Below are positions 33,479-46,117 of a stretch of DNA of 64,000 nt, piece by piece. The notes below the pieces were generated by a model. That model did no database searches and had not been told where the DNA came from. It saw only the letters and a list, made by a program, of their open reading frames with translations. The DNA is from Tricholoma matsutake (Eukaryota > Basidiomycota > Agaricomycetes > Agaricales > Tricholomataceae), in contig AP026538.1 of NCBI GenBank assembly GCA_026075535.2, positions 17,182,337 through 17,246,336 on the forward strand. Reading direction: 5' to 3'. Each line of letters begins with the position of its first letter. Within the stretch, counting starts at the first letter, position 1. A program made the position numbers and the translations under genes.

Positions 33479-34822
33479 AGGAGATAAACATGGCCAAATA
33501 ATCTCATCAAAGATACCGCATCAGCAAGAGCACATTTTGATTGCTGACTTCCGAACTTATTGGGTTTGTGGAGGATTCACTGTGCATGAAGCAAGCCATA
33601 AACTGGCAAGGTTGCAAGGTAGGAAATGTACTGTTTCAGGCCCACTTCCCATACAAAAAATCTTGGAGCTCTGGGATTTGAATTTGAGTTGCTGTAGTGA
33701 TGCAAAATTTGCCAACTTGCGGCTTTTTAGACATGGCTTGCGAGCTTGCGAAATCCCATCAAATTGCATCAAAATCGCACCATATAAGGAAATAAAAGCT
33801 CGGACAAGCTCGGAAAAGTTGCCTGTCAAAACACTGATGCCGATCTGCGCAAAACTCAATAGTATGACTTACTTCTTTTGTAGGCATGGTCTACACAACC
33901 TATTTGACAGTTAAAAGGCACAACTGAAGCATAAATACAACTAGGATGGCGAGCCCATAACTTTGGGCAATCTCAATCGGCTTAGCCAGCTCAGAGCCGC
34001 TCAGGGCGACTTAGCACCATTTTGATCGGCTCAAGTGCCTAAGCCGTGACATCACTAAACTGTAGGAAGGAATTTGAACCATCTCGAACCTTACTGTATC
34101 TTTATCTGTATTGTATACCACCATTTTCTAGGAGGTAGGTCATGTTGAGAAAGCGGTATCAATTTCAGCCACGCCACCAAGTATACTGTCTATGTCAAAC
34201 GGAAATCCTTCCGTATGTTCGGCCTCTTCGGCGGAGTTCATCCCTAGGCCATATGCCTAGACCCGTAGCCTCGCACAAAAGGAAAAGGTTCATAAGTGTA
34301 TCACATCGACACAGTCCACGTACTGTGAATTTCTGTGCTGACTGTCCTGCGATTTTACTTAAAGGCGTGCAAGACAGGGATAGTATACTTATATTAGATA
34401 TAACATCTGATTTCCATGCCACGTGGCCATTTATGCTACAGTTGACTTTCTGTGAATACTTGATGTACACACCGCTTTGGACGATGGCGGATATGATTAT
34501 TTGATTTCTTGCCGGCGGCTATTTGCCTCCTGCAGGGGGTCACGGTTAGGCTTACTATGGGAAGACGACGACGCTGCGGGCATGTTTTCATCCTTTTCTT
34601 CTAGTACTTCGTATCAAGCGCTATCACGGGCGTCATTACAGGAACTGTAATGAACGACAGAGATACACATTTTATCAGAGTCGCAGCCCTTAACGATGTC
34701 GGGATTATCGTTGCCCCACAAAAATCTGTCAGGACTGCAATTTCGGAGCTTTCAGTGCATTATTTGCATTACCAAAGATAAATAAATATCATGGCAAGCA
34801 GTTCTGCATAAGGTATAAATAC
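33479..34822. other. Interval without a supported gene, up to the gap
   Basis: Mirror of 21271-22613 with the same overlapping uninformative frames. It ends at the TATA region of the secreted-protein gene where the contig stops. One extra T near 34475 shortens a frame relative to the other two copies and looks like a contig-end error. Confidence 0.5.
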
Positions 34823-34922
34823 NNNNNNNNNNNNNNNNNNNNNNNNNNNNNNNNNNNNNNNNNNNNNNNNNNNNNNNNNNNNNNNNNNNNNNNNNNNNNN
34901 NNNNNNNNNNNNNNNNNNNNNN
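34823..34922. other. Assembly gap of exactly 100 N
   Basis: One hundred undetermined bases separate two contigs. The sequence before the gap ends in the TATA region of the secreted-protein gene and the sequence after it restarts inside Gypsy-B gag. The same stretch lies on both sides, so the true gap size is probably negative. Confidence 0.98.
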
Positions 34923-37900
34923 TGTTTCTCCAGAACTGTGCTTTGCCCCCCTGGATGTATGAGAGAGCAAACATAATCCTAGACTCGGCTGTATGAAACT
35001 CTGGCTTCCTCCCATGGACGTACAATACTATAGACCTGATAAAAGATTTTGTATTCTCCATGGTACCGTCAAAGATTTGCGGGGGTGCATATTTAGGTAA
35101 GCGCAGTTTTCCATTTCCAGACTTCTCCCCTGTCTCTCCCTCCTGTGACATCCACTCCATCATCTCCTCCATCTCATCATCTCTATCACCTGTCATCTCT
35201 GGCTGTCTGGGCTGTGATGTGGTCAACACTGACACTAATTGCGACATTTGCACTGTAAGTGCATCAATCTTCACTTCTAGCACTGGCATGGGAACAGGGT
35301 TAGGACTGGGATTAGAACTTGAGGGTTCAGACATAATTGTAAAATCTGTGATGAGTCACTTCTTCAACAATTCAAGACTTGTTCTTCAAAACCTCTCCGA
35401 ATGTTTACAGGTCACATGATGGTTTGTCGATCGTTCGTCAATGGTTCATCGTTCGTCGAGCGCCTAATTTGGCACTTTGGATCAATACCCCTTCCAACAG
35501 TGCCTGATCTCGGAGATATCACTGAATTTGGCCTGTAACTAAAATAGTCATCCGAATAGAGTAATGTAAATCATATCCAATCAGTTGTCCAGTTGCAGCT
35601 GTCCTAATGACGAGTACTGCCTCTCAATCGCAATGTAAGGCGAGGCCTGGTGTCGGCTTATGAAAGAAAAGGTAGATTACATATATGCAAGTACTTCTGG
35701 CTCGTGCTGAAAGGATGAGTAATTGGATGTGGCGCAGTGAAACAATGACGTATGCACAAGTAAGAGAAAGTGCACTGATATGGGAAGTTGTGTTCTTCTG
35801 TTAGGGCAACACCCACTATCTGCTAGCTAAGACCATGCATGTTCTCTCTACAAGAAGGGGGCGGGATCTGCGTGCATGATGGGGGAATTGATGGTTTTGA
35901 TGCGAGGGGTTATTTATAGATGAGTTTGTTGAGATAGGCCATTCACACCACAAGCATAGGTGGAATACCTAAGAGAACACAACTGGGGTCCCCTAGGTGT
36001 ATATTTAGGGTTTATATACTATGTTACATATATTGTACATTGTTGTTATCAACACACACATACAGGTGCATACATAATGATGTGTGCAAAATAAAATTCT
36101 CATGCTATCAAAGTGTAGTGTAATTCAACATAATAAAATAAAATGAAATTTTATTAGGTAATGGGGCTGTTTCCTAACAGCACAGGGCTCTCCTATCGAT
36201 GGAGTTGCTCATGGGGCTGGAGGCAGGTTGTGTGTCAGCGTCAGCATTGGCATCCTTGTTGGGTTGTTGTGGTGGGTCCTGGGACTGTGGTGGGGCCCTG
36301 GTGCTTGTTCTTTGTTGTCGTCAGTGCCTACCGTCATCCACTCACCCTACCCAACCTGCAAGCAGGCACTTGCAGCAGTGGGAGTGGGTGGTAGGTCAGT
36401 GTTGTTGTGGATTTCTGTTTGGGGGGGGGGCACATCAGTGTGATGTGGCATGCTTACAGGGGTTGGTGGGTGCTTACTAGGTAGGTATCCCCCTCCTGGG
36501 GTCTCCTGGCATCCCTCTGTACCTGTACCCACCTAGCCCATGTCAACAGCCTCACATCCCATTTGAAAGGGGAGGAGGGGATTGGGTGGCTGTGGGCATG
36601 CATTGCATGTTTTTCGTCACAGCAGGTCATCCCCAGTAGTATACAACCTAAAAAGCAATAAATTACATTTAGTTGACTGATAAAAAGAAAAATAAAAAAT
36701 AAAAAAACTTATCTATGGCCCAAACAACAGTTGCCATTGTTTGGGCCCATGTTCCATCCAGTCAGCTCATTTGAAAGTGGTGGTGATGGTGGCAGTGGGC
36801 ATGGGAATGGTGGTGGTGGGTGCACACACAGTGGTGGTGGTAGAGTGGAGAGGAGGAGGAAGCAACATTGACAACGGTGGTGGTGGTGTTCCCTCTGCAT
36901 CACAAGCAGCTGCTTGTAGGTGTGGGGCAGGTATGTTCACTGTCTCCTCCATCCCTCCTCCCTGGCCCCCTCGGCATTGTTCCCTTCCCCACTGTCTATC
37001 ATCTCGCAGTGGGGTGGTGGTACCGTCTCCTAATTGTACCTGCAACCTGTATCCACCCTGTGAGGTGGGTGGTGCTGGTTGATGTTGGGGTCTGCAGGGC
37101 CAGGGGCAGTTGCCACATTGTTGGCAGCATCTTGTTTTTCCCTGTTTGGGTGTTGGTGTTGGCAGCAGTGTTTGTAGGTGGGTGCTCTGTCATTTGAGGG
37201 CCTCATTGTGGCCAAAGCACCCACCATCCACCCAATGAGAAGTTGCTTGTCAGCATGGGGGTGGGTGCCCTGTTGTCTGCATTGGCATGGTATGGGTGTG
37301 GATGGTGTTCACAGTGAGCACCTGTGATCCATGAGCAGCTGCTCATGAGCATGGTGCAGGTACTTTTGCACCATCTGTTGTTGCCATTGTGCCCTGTGGG
37401 TGTGTTGTCAGTGTGATGTGGCAGATGTTGAGGGATCAGGTGCACACCTTGCAGGTACCCAGCTTCACAGGCCTCCTGGCGCCTCCCTGGTGTCATTTCT
37501 GTGAGTTTGTCATCATCGTGCAAGACATCTCTATGAATACAAACAAGCATCTCCAGTTACTCGACTAATTTTCGTGATGTTGTGGAATCCAGAATTTATG
37601 CATCACTGAGGAGGTGAAACTGGAACCAAAGTTATAAGCCTGGCTTACTATGCTACTGTATTGATGTATTTGGATCCATGCATGTACGAAGTCGGGTAGT
37701 TCATTGATTGCTCTCTTCTTCTTCCTTCTCCCCCCTTCGATATCTCCTATTACACCATCTACTCACTTTTGGAATACTATGCTGTGTCTTATCACCTTGC
37801 ATGATTAAGAAGTGAGTCTTAGTATTCCACTATTCGCTCTCTCCTATTGTTTCCTGTCTCTTTTTCGGAGCCAGGGTTCCAACAAGGAGATAAACATGGC

Positions 37901-39227
37901 CAAATAATCTCATCAAAGATACCGCATCAGCAAGAGCACATTTTGATTGCTGACTTCCGAACTTATTGGGTTTGTGGAGGATTCACTGTGCATGAAGCAA
38001 GCCATAAACTGGCAAGGTTGCAAGGTAGGAAATGTACTGTTTCAGGCCCACTTCCCATACAAAAAATCTTGGAGCTCTGGGATTTGAATTTGAGTTGCTG
38101 TAGTGATGCAAAATTTGCCAACTTGCGGCTTTTTAGACATGGCTTGCGAGCTTGCGAAATCCCATCAAATTGCATCAAAATCGCACCATATAAGGAAATA
38201 AAAGCTCGGACAAGCTCGGAAAAGTTGCCTGTCAAAACACTGATGCCGATCTGCGCAAAACTCAATAGTATGACTTACTTCTTTTGTAGGCATGGTCTAC
38301 ACAACCTATTTGACAGTTAAAAGGCACAACTGAAGCATAAATACAACTAGGATGGCGAGCCCATAACTTTGGGCAATCTCAATCGGCTTAGCCAGCTCAG
38401 AGCCGCTCAGGGCGACTTAGCACCATTTTGATCGGCTCAAGTGCCTAAGCCGTGACATCACTAAACTGTAGGAAGGAATTTGAACCATCTCGAACCTTAC
38501 TGTATCTTTATCTGTATTGTATACCACCATTTTCTAGGAGGTAGGTCATGTTGAGAAAGCGGTATCAATTTCAGCCACGCCACCAAGTATACTGTCTATG
38601 TCAAACGGAAATCCTTCCGTATGTTCGGCCTCTTCGGCGGAGTTCATCCCTAGGCCATATGCCTAGACCCGTAGCCTCGCACAAAAGGAAAAGGTTCATA
38701 AGTGTATCACATCGACACAGTCCACGTACTGTGAATTTCTGTGCTGACTGTCCTGCGATTTTACTTAAAGGCGTGCAAGACAGGGATAGTATACTTATAT
38801 TAGATATAACATCTGATTTCCATGCCACGTGGCCATTTATGCTACAGTTGACTTTCTGTGAATACTTGATGTACACACCGCTTGGACGATGGCGGATATG
38901 ATTATTTGATTTCTTGCCGGCGGCTATTTGCCTCCTGCAGGGGGTCACGGTTAGGCTTACTATGGGAAGACGACGACGCTGCGGGCATGTTTTCATCCTT
39001 TTCTTCTAGTACTTCGTATCAAGCGCTATCACGGGCGTCATTACAGGAACTGTAATGAACGACAGAGATACACATTTTATCAGAGTCGCAGCCCTTAACG
39101 ATGTCGGGATTATCGTTGCCCCACAAAAATCTGTCAGGACTGCAATTTCGGAGCTTTCAGTGCATTATTTGCATTACCAAAGATAAATAAATATCATGGC
39201 AAGCAGTTCTGCATAAGGTATAAATAC
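34923..39227 (+). repeat. Duplicate of 30517-34822, probably an unmerged contig overlap
   Basis: The segment repeats 30517-34822 at an offset of 4406, falling to 4405 after a single T deleted from a homopolymer (CGCTTTGG near 34475 against CGCTTGG near 38881). The left arm has one copy of this region and agrees with CGCTTGG. Features inside are therefore second listings: gag fragment 34923-35334 (minus), Gypsy-B LTR 35799-36179, low-complexity repeat 36180-37550, LTR-like sequence 37578-37884 and the promoter side of the secreted-protein gene. Confidence 0.93.
39219..39226 (+). promoter_or_regulatory. TATA box of the secreted-protein gene, right arm
   Basis: TATAAATA about 255 bp before the ATG at 39483. 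The intervening sequence has no upstream gene and would be the 5' untranslated region. Contig A ends inside this box at 34822. Confidence 0.5.
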
Positions 39228-39482
39228 ACATTGAGTATATGGACAAGCTGATGCCGATATCCAGCTCGAGGGCTTGACACCAACCAGCCAGTACACATTC
39301 TTGACACATTCCAGTGTGTTGCCATCCAACTTTCAAAGTAACAAAAAGCTCCCCAGATCACCGCTGGTTCTTTAGATTTACATTCAATTCACATTTCACT
39401 GTGTGTTTATCTCTAACACATCCATTGCTCTCGCTGACCATAAGTGACCAATGATTCAGCGTTTTCAGCCCGAGATTAGACC

Positions 39483-39887
39483 ATGAAATTCTCTCAATCA
39501 CTCGTTTTTTTTGTCACCGCGGCTCTCACCATCCCTTCTACCCTTGCCCATTTTCACGTTTCGATACAAACATGGGCGGATGGCACTGAGCATATTGTTG
39601 CCATCCCTTCGGATTCGTTCGGCAAATGCTTCGGCAATGATTTCCGAACAATCGAAGATTCCTCCACACTCCCGTCCTCTTCCATGACAGTCCTAAACCT
39701 TTGTGGGACGTCAAGGATAATCATAATCAAGAATCCTGATGATGAAACCTGGGCTTCGTACTTCGACGGGGTAACCGAAGCCCTGGGGACGTGCTATCCA
39801 AATGTGGCAGAATATGGTTGTAGTTTGGGCACCATAAATGTTTCAGTGTCCGACAGGCTGGTTTGCTACGCCAACGCCGTTTGTTAG
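39483..39887 (+). CDS. Small cysteine-rich secreted protein, right-arm copy
   Basis: Intact 134-codon frame ending in TAG, identical to the left-arm protein. The start context is GACCATGAAA, and a purine at -3 favours this ATG. The signal peptide occupies residues 1-22; the mature chain starts HFHVSIQTWADGTEH and ends YANAVC. Six cysteines (49, 74, 104, 113, 128, 134) and a sequon at 119 are visible. It is the only host-like gene in the window that is complete, promoter-bearing and free of stops, while neighbours on both sides are decayed. That contrast suggests selection or recent conversion. No family is recognised. Alternatives are a cell-wall or adhesion-type protein or an orphan. Confidence 0.87.
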   Translation: MKFSQSLVFFVTAALTIPSTLAHFHVSIQTWADGTEHIVAIPSDSFGKCFGNDFRTIEDSSTLPSSSMTVLNLCGTSRIIIIKNPDDETWASYFDGVTEALGTCYPNVAEYGCSLGTINVSVSDRLVCYANAVC

Positions 39888-40208
39888 ATTACGACTGTAG
39901 CGATAGACTGTGTTGCTTGAATATTTGCTATGCCAACTAGTTACGAGTCCTCGTACCTCGGACTCGTTCTTTTAACCTGACCATCCAGCGAAAAGTTAAG
40001 AGAGGCGGCTGCTCGGCAGGAACCGGAGCTTTAATTCTGCCTGGAGACAGGGTTTACATTTCGAAGTCAGCCCTATAGAGTATTTGAAACCCAGCGGGTT
40101 TTACCGACACGCGGATTTTGGACGAAAAAGGTAATTGTCACGTTCAGTCACAAGCCAACTAGTTTCCTTGCTTGCTCGTAAACAACAACTATCACAACAG
40201 GGAATAAA

Positions 40209-42638
40209 ATGGGTACCATTTTAGTGTCATTTGGAATCCGTGAGTTTTTTGTTCTCTTTATCATACTAACTTTGCTTTCTCTTTTTAGTGCAAAGATGTG
40301 ACGATGACGTCGAAAACAGGCACCCAAGCAGGTTTTCTGACCACTCTGCTGGGTATAAATAGATGCAAATATCAGAAAAAGAACTAAAAATCAAAAGAAT
40401 TGCTGGCTCCTCCTGCAAAAGGTTGCAGCCATTTGCTGCTGATCAAAAAAACTGCTACTGGACTTAGTACTCTTCACAACTACTACTCATCCTTTCAAAA
40501 TATCTTTTTTGTGCTGTCAGTAGTGAATAAGCTAACAACAGGTATTTTTGCTGAACAAATGGACCAGGTCCTCTTAGAATGATATGAATATGATTGAAAT
40601 CTACAGTACATGGACAGAAGTACCTGAGCCTAACCTTTCATGTGTATTTAGCCCACAGCTGAGAATAAGAGATCCAGGGATGTGACAACTACCTAGAAGT
40701 CTTGCAATTGGTCACTGACTGCTGGGTATACTGCACTACAAGTTGCTTAAAACCTCCTTGATACCTGTGGAATAGCCTTCCAGTAGTTTGATAGTAGATT
40801 CATAGCAAAAAATTAGGGTGTGCAGATGAATATTGAGGAGTGACCAAGAAAGACATGATCCTAAGCAGAGTTTTGTCTCATTTTTAAATTACAGCAGGGA
40901 ATATTAAATGGGAGACATTTGAAATGAACTAGGAGTGCTTGTTGGGAAGATGCAGCCGTATATCCAGAGTGGAGACCAATAATATTGGGTGGATGGCTAA
41001 TAACTGACCCCTATGGCAGATAACTTGTGGCAGTGCCACTGTCTGGTCATTAACACTAGATCAATTTCCTTGGCCCATAGAAGCCCAAATAATCTTTTGA
41101 AAAGACAGAAACACCACATTACTGCTGCACTATTTTCATGTAAAACAAGGTAGTATGACAGGCAGAAGTACAGCAAAGAGAGACAAATGTTGTTGTGTGC
41201 ATGGCAATTGCTGTGGCTAATAACATTATTAGACACCCAGCACAGTGATCAGTAAGCCCCCAAGCACCTGATGAAAGATGGAGAAGGAACAGTCCTCAAT
41301 GTGTTTTTTTTTTGTTTCTTGTTTTTAGGAACTAACTAACTCCATTCCTTCACTTTTTAGGATCTAGTAGTAATGACAGATGCCGACACAAGACAATCTA
41401 CATGAACAATTTTGTTGGTCCTATAGACTGGACCTTCAAACACTAGGTGTGGCTTTAAAAAAGTCCAAAAGTTCTGCCAGACTTGTATATGAAAAGAATT
41501 CTGATGATTGGGACTTTATTGACAAATCTGCATTAGTGAATGATGAGTCTGGCTAGAGGTCAGCACTGCTTTATTATTGTCTACTGGTTCTCTTACATTG
41601 CATGGATGTAAAGGTCTGAACAGGGGAAGCCAGCCAGGAAGAGGACATACAAAGGAAAAATGTATTAATACCACTGTCTATTCTGATTACTTTGAATTAA
41701 ATGCAGAACTTCTGTGGTTTCTAGCATTGGGGACAGACCTATGGCACATAAGGAAGACAGACAAGCTACCCCTGAAAAAATGTCAGAAGGTCTCGAAAAG
41801 GATAAAGCTGTGGTCAAAGATGGAACTGTACTCAATGAAAGCCTTCAAGACAAAGCTCTCAAGGATGTGTACAAGTCCTTGAAGCCACTACTGTAGGAGG
41901 GTTCTGTTTCTTGCATCAATTCTGAGACCTTGTGCTATTTCAGATATGTCTACATGGCACCACATAGTTCCAAGGATGTTGTTGACACTGATAGTTATAT
42001 AAAATATTTACTGATTGGGCCAGATTTGTACAGGATACAAACAGAGTAAGTTTTTAATGAATATCAGAGATGTTTTGGTAATTGTTTTACACCCGAATGG
42101 GGACTTGGATGCGGCCCTAGCTTTTGAAATTATGGATGTTTCTTAAATCCTGCTCGCACAAGCTTGTCCTTTGTCAGGGCAAAAGATTCCAGACTGGTGA
42201 CCTCTGACACAGGGGAGAATGCGGTATTCTTGATCACAGGCTGCATTGGGGAAACCTATCTCAGAACCCCATACGGCTCAGGCTATGATTCTGATAAATG
42301 AGTATATTGTTTTCATTTAGTCCCTCTCAGTCAGGAATTCCAACTGGTGGTGGCATACCTAGGCAATGCCTTTGGGGTATGCAACCTTGCAGGTCCTGTT
42401 TCTGGGCCCACATTTGTGCTCAGTACATGGAAAGAGGGAGCTAGCTCAGGCTGTGAGTTTTTCATTGAAAATCCTGCACATTTCAAGTTATACTGGTCAT
42501 AACTTAGCTCCAGAAAAATATTTGGGTGCTCACTTGTCAAAGTACTCCTCTCCCTCAAAAGGTGGAAGTTCATCCAAAATTAACATGGATAACTATCTGA
42601 GTTTTCTTGATTTTGATCAGCCTGGTATGAGTTGCTAA
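40209..42638 (+). pseudogene. Decayed intron-bearing gene-like region, right arm
   Basis: An ATG at 40209 opens a 31-base exon followed by a typical fungal intron, 40240-40288 (donor GTGAGT, branch-like ACTAAC, acceptor TTTTTAG, 49 bp). Splicing extends the frame to about 35 codons (LQRCDDDVENRHPSRFSDH) before a stop near 40360. Further readable pieces follow: MPTQDNLHEQFCWSYRLDLQ near 41380, YVYMAPHSSKDVVDTDSYI near 41945, and VPLSQEFQLVVAYLGNAFGV near 42325, the last preceded by a segment reading SRLVTSDTGENAVFLITGC. No complete product can be joined with confidence. It may be one multi-exon gene or the remains of two. I do not recognise a family. Confidence 0.35.
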
Positions 42639-42639
42639 C

Positions 42640-43863
42640 TTCAGATTGCTTCAGTGGTGCTGATTTTGTTGCCCAACATGCGTCGTGACCTGGAGATGGC
42701 ATATGTACCTGCGTGTGCAGACTGTCAATGCAACAACCTACCACAAAGAAACCAATGGGTCCCTTGCACCCTCTCCCCATCCCAGACCAATGTGAAGATT
42801 CAGTCACAATGGATTTCATTGGACCCTTACCAGAAGACAAGAGTTTCAACTGCATTGTCTCTTTCACAGACCACCTGAACAGCAACATCTGGATCATCCC
42901 CACATGCACTGATATCAGTGCAGGAGACCTTGCAGTCATATTTTTTGATGAATGGTACCGTGAGAATGGTCTCCCCTTGGAGATCATCTCAGACTGCAAT
43001 AAGCCTTTCCTCTCAAAAATTTGGCAGACACTGCATAAACTGACTGGCATAAAACTGAAAATGTCTACAGCATATCATCCTCAGACCGACGGCACCAGTG
43101 AGCACTCTAATAAGACAATCAATCAATGTCTCTGATACCACGTTGAGCAAAATCAAACTGGGTGGCACCAGGCCCTACCTCGTGTACATTTTGACATTAT
43201 GAACTCTGTTAACACGTCAACAGGTTTTTCACCTTTTCAACTGTGAATGGGACAAAGCCCAAGAATCATTCCCCCTCTCATATCTTCCTCAGATGGTGTG
43301 GTCAAGGACATCCATGCCATCACTGTCATCAAATACCTCCGACTAGACATCAAGGAAGTGCAAGATAACTTGCTCTGGGCTAAGATCTCACAATCTATTG
43401 CTGCAAACAAACACTGATCTGACAATTTTCCTTTTGAAAAGGGCAACTGAGTCATATTATCAACATTACACAGATGCTACAAGGCCAAGAATGAACAGTG
43501 TGTGGGAAAATTCATGCCTCAATATGATGGCCCATACCTCATTACCAAAACTGCACCTGAAATCTCAACAATCACTGTCAACATGCCTAATCACCCTAAC
43601 ACCTTCCCCACCTTTCATATGTCTCAAGCTCTACCTTTCATTGAAAACAACCAAGAACTTTTCCCAAACTGTGAATTAGAAAACCATCTGCCATAATGGT
43701 TGACTCACACAAGGAGTACACCATTGACAAAATCCTGGAGGAACAAAAGCACAGACGAGGAATTCAGTACCTTGTACGTTGGTGCAGCTATGGCCCAGAG
43801 GAAGATTGTTGGCTACCTGGACATGACTTGAGGATTGCAAAGCACTTGACATTTGGTCGGTGA
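42640..43863 (+). pseudogene. Gypsy-D integrase and chromodomain, right arm
   Basis: This copy keeps all three catalytic residues of integrase in one frame: MDFIGPLP, IISDCNKPF and YHPQTDGTSEHSNKTI. It then stops at 43133 (INQCL) and continues with frame breaks through GKFMPQYDGPYLITKTAP to a chromodomain at 43697-43860 (MVDSHKEYTIDKILEEQ, then YLVRWCSYGPEEDCW). It lacks the 16-bp duplication found in the left arm, so it is the less damaged copy. Confidence 0.87.
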
Positions 43864-44030
43864 GAAAGGACAGGGTTTTATCTTAGATAGCTCTTTTTGC
43901 TTTCGAACACTGACCGGTAGCTTTTCCCCAAGTGGGTTTTTAATGCACCCATGATTGTGCACCTTTTATGTAAATTTTTTTTTCCTTTCCCTTTATTGGT
44001 TGTCATCTTGTTGTTGATGGAGGGGGAGGG

Positions 44031-44236
44031 TGTAAGGATGTTCCCTTGCTTATACTTATTTACCAAAGGCCTCATACTTTGGCCACACTAATCCTTACCA
44101 ATATCTTATCACTACCACCACCATCTTCATACTCTAGAGTTGTTTTCCAATACATCTCTTCTGCTCGTTCTTTCCCCTTGTCTTTTGTTTAGTTAATTTC
44201 TCTGAGATTACATAGTACAGGCAATTCTATGTTACA
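44031..44236 (+). repeat. Gypsy-D 3' LTR, right arm (206 bp)
   Basis: TGTAAGGATG...CTATGTTACA, directly after the polypurine tract GGAGGGGGAGGG. Mirror of 16246-16451. Confidence 0.75.
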
Positions 44237-44467
44237 TTTTTTGATACACATTTCTGAATATACTAGTGTTGAGCCAGCCAGATTTGCAGAAAGCATACTC
44301 AACAAATATTACCCTGAAGTCCATCTGTTGACACTGATGATCTGGGATGATGTGCATGAGATAATCATGGACTGTTGTAAAAGCTTGGGCCGTCGACTCG
44401 ATGTCAGTGCAAGCAAATCCCAAGTATGACAGTCCCTTCACACTCCCATGACCAATTTCACATTACC

Positions 44468-46117
44468 TTACCTACTGAAGCTGGTGATGGCATTGTTGCC
44501 TTCCCAGCTATAGTCCAACACCAGCAGAAACAACTTCAAGGTTTTGAATCCAGGAAACACCTTTTGCTTCCTGAGGGTCCCCTTGGGAAATGTGTTGTAT
44601 AATGTTTTGAATTTGATGGGTCTTGTATCCTTTACCCATCCTGCCAACTCCAAATTGCCTGATGCCTCCCAAAATGCAGGGATGTGGTGGACATCCTGTC
44701 CATCCATGCACTGTCTATAGGTGTTTCTGTTGCAGAAATAAATAGGGGGATGAACTGATGATAACTTCTTGAATAACTCCTGCCAATCAGATAGATGTCA
44801 AAATATCTGTTCTTGCTGGAGTAGAAAATCTGTGTGAAAGGTGACACCTCTGAGAATCAATGCACTAAAAAGTCCTTCCTGGGTGGATACCATACCATGT
44901 CTGGGCTAAATGGCCCTCCTGGCTCCAGGATACATAGACAAAAGGGCATGTAATCACAGAATGGGAGCTTTTTATCAGCATTTTCTTGAACATGTGCAAG
45001 GAACTTGGCCATGGCCTTTGCATCACATTCCTCTCAGGTTCAGCTGCAATTGTGAGGAACATGGTGTGGATGATCCAAAAATGTGTATAAAAGCTCAATT
45101 TGGCTAACAAGCTTGTGCATCTGTGCCTCGTCTGGGAATACTAAAGCATTTCTAGGTGAGGGAGATTGGGGAGCACATGAGGGTGAAGATAACTCTTCAA
45201 TGACCCAAGAAGACAAAGACTTCTTGCTAGGACTCAGTTTTCCAAAGTGGTGCCCAATTTGGCTCAGAATATCCCTCAATTTGCTGTCTGTCTGTGCTAA
45301 GGTGTGGTGGCAGAGTTCACTCATAGCCCACTTGCAGAGATCAGCTCAGGTAGGATTTCAGGGGATATTCTTGAATAAAACCCACAAAACTGATGACTCT
45401 ATTTGCCATATAGGCTGAAGAAACAACACATCACAACCTATGGTGTCCACAATCTCTCGAAGAAAGAGTGCCTGCAAATGGAAATTTGGGTCAGAAGAAA
45501 AGTCAAACCATTGAATGAGAAAATTTTCCAGCAGGGTCTCCTCATCCTGTAATCTTGTTGGTGAACTTTCTAGATCATACCAATGATTTACATGGCCAAT
45601 ATGGCAATAGATAGGGGCAGCCAGGGAAAGACCAGTAATAAAATCATCTATGCGAAGCTCTGTGGATGTTTGTGGCTAAGAATTGAGTAAACCCTGTATG
45701 CAGAACCATAGAGGATGCAGCCAGTGGCTAAAGTTTTGGTATGAATCCTTGATTTTGCCTTCCAACCATTCCCACAGTATAAGGTTCAGGAGTAAAATGT
45801 GGTGGTGGACTACTTGCAGCATGAAATCAATAGTGCTATGACACCCAATAAGTCAATTGAACTGATGGAGAAGATTGACCATGATCAACAGAACATCATT
45901 CTTTCCCCTATCAATATGAAAATCTGAGTCTATAAGGTTGGTGTATCTCACAGCTCCAGCTATATTGCTGCCCGACACATGTTCAATGGAGCCAAGAAGC
46001 TCTAGTAAATATTCCTCTGTAATGGCTGTGAGAGGTGACAACTGAAGCGGACTGCATGGACTGGAGTCATGACTGGAGGTTTCAGCTGTATCTACCGCTA
46101 AAATTGATTGAGATTAG
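44468..46117 (-). pseudogene. Decayed unrecognised gene, right arm
   Basis: Inverted counterpart of 14367-16014. It retains two bases that the left arm has lost, so the N-terminal part stays in frame (AVDTAETSSHDSS, then SPLTAITEEYLLELL). The same in-frame stops follow. The shared stops show that the gene was dead before the duplication; the 2-bp loss came after. No family is recognised. Confidence 0.6.

Larger units (their letters stand above)
42640..44236 (+). mobile_element. Gypsy-D, right arm: 5'-truncated chromodomain element
   Basis: Pol C-terminus plus one LTR on the plus strand, mirror of 16246-17858. It starts abruptly at 42640 within integrase. One complete LTR end and the polypurine tract are present; gag, protease, reverse transcriptase and 5' LTR are absent. 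Confidence 0.8.

Noticed and set aside
34789..35334. 181-residue and 87-residue frames spanning the N gap
   Set aside because: They run through 100 undetermined bases and join unrelated contig ends, so they are artefacts.
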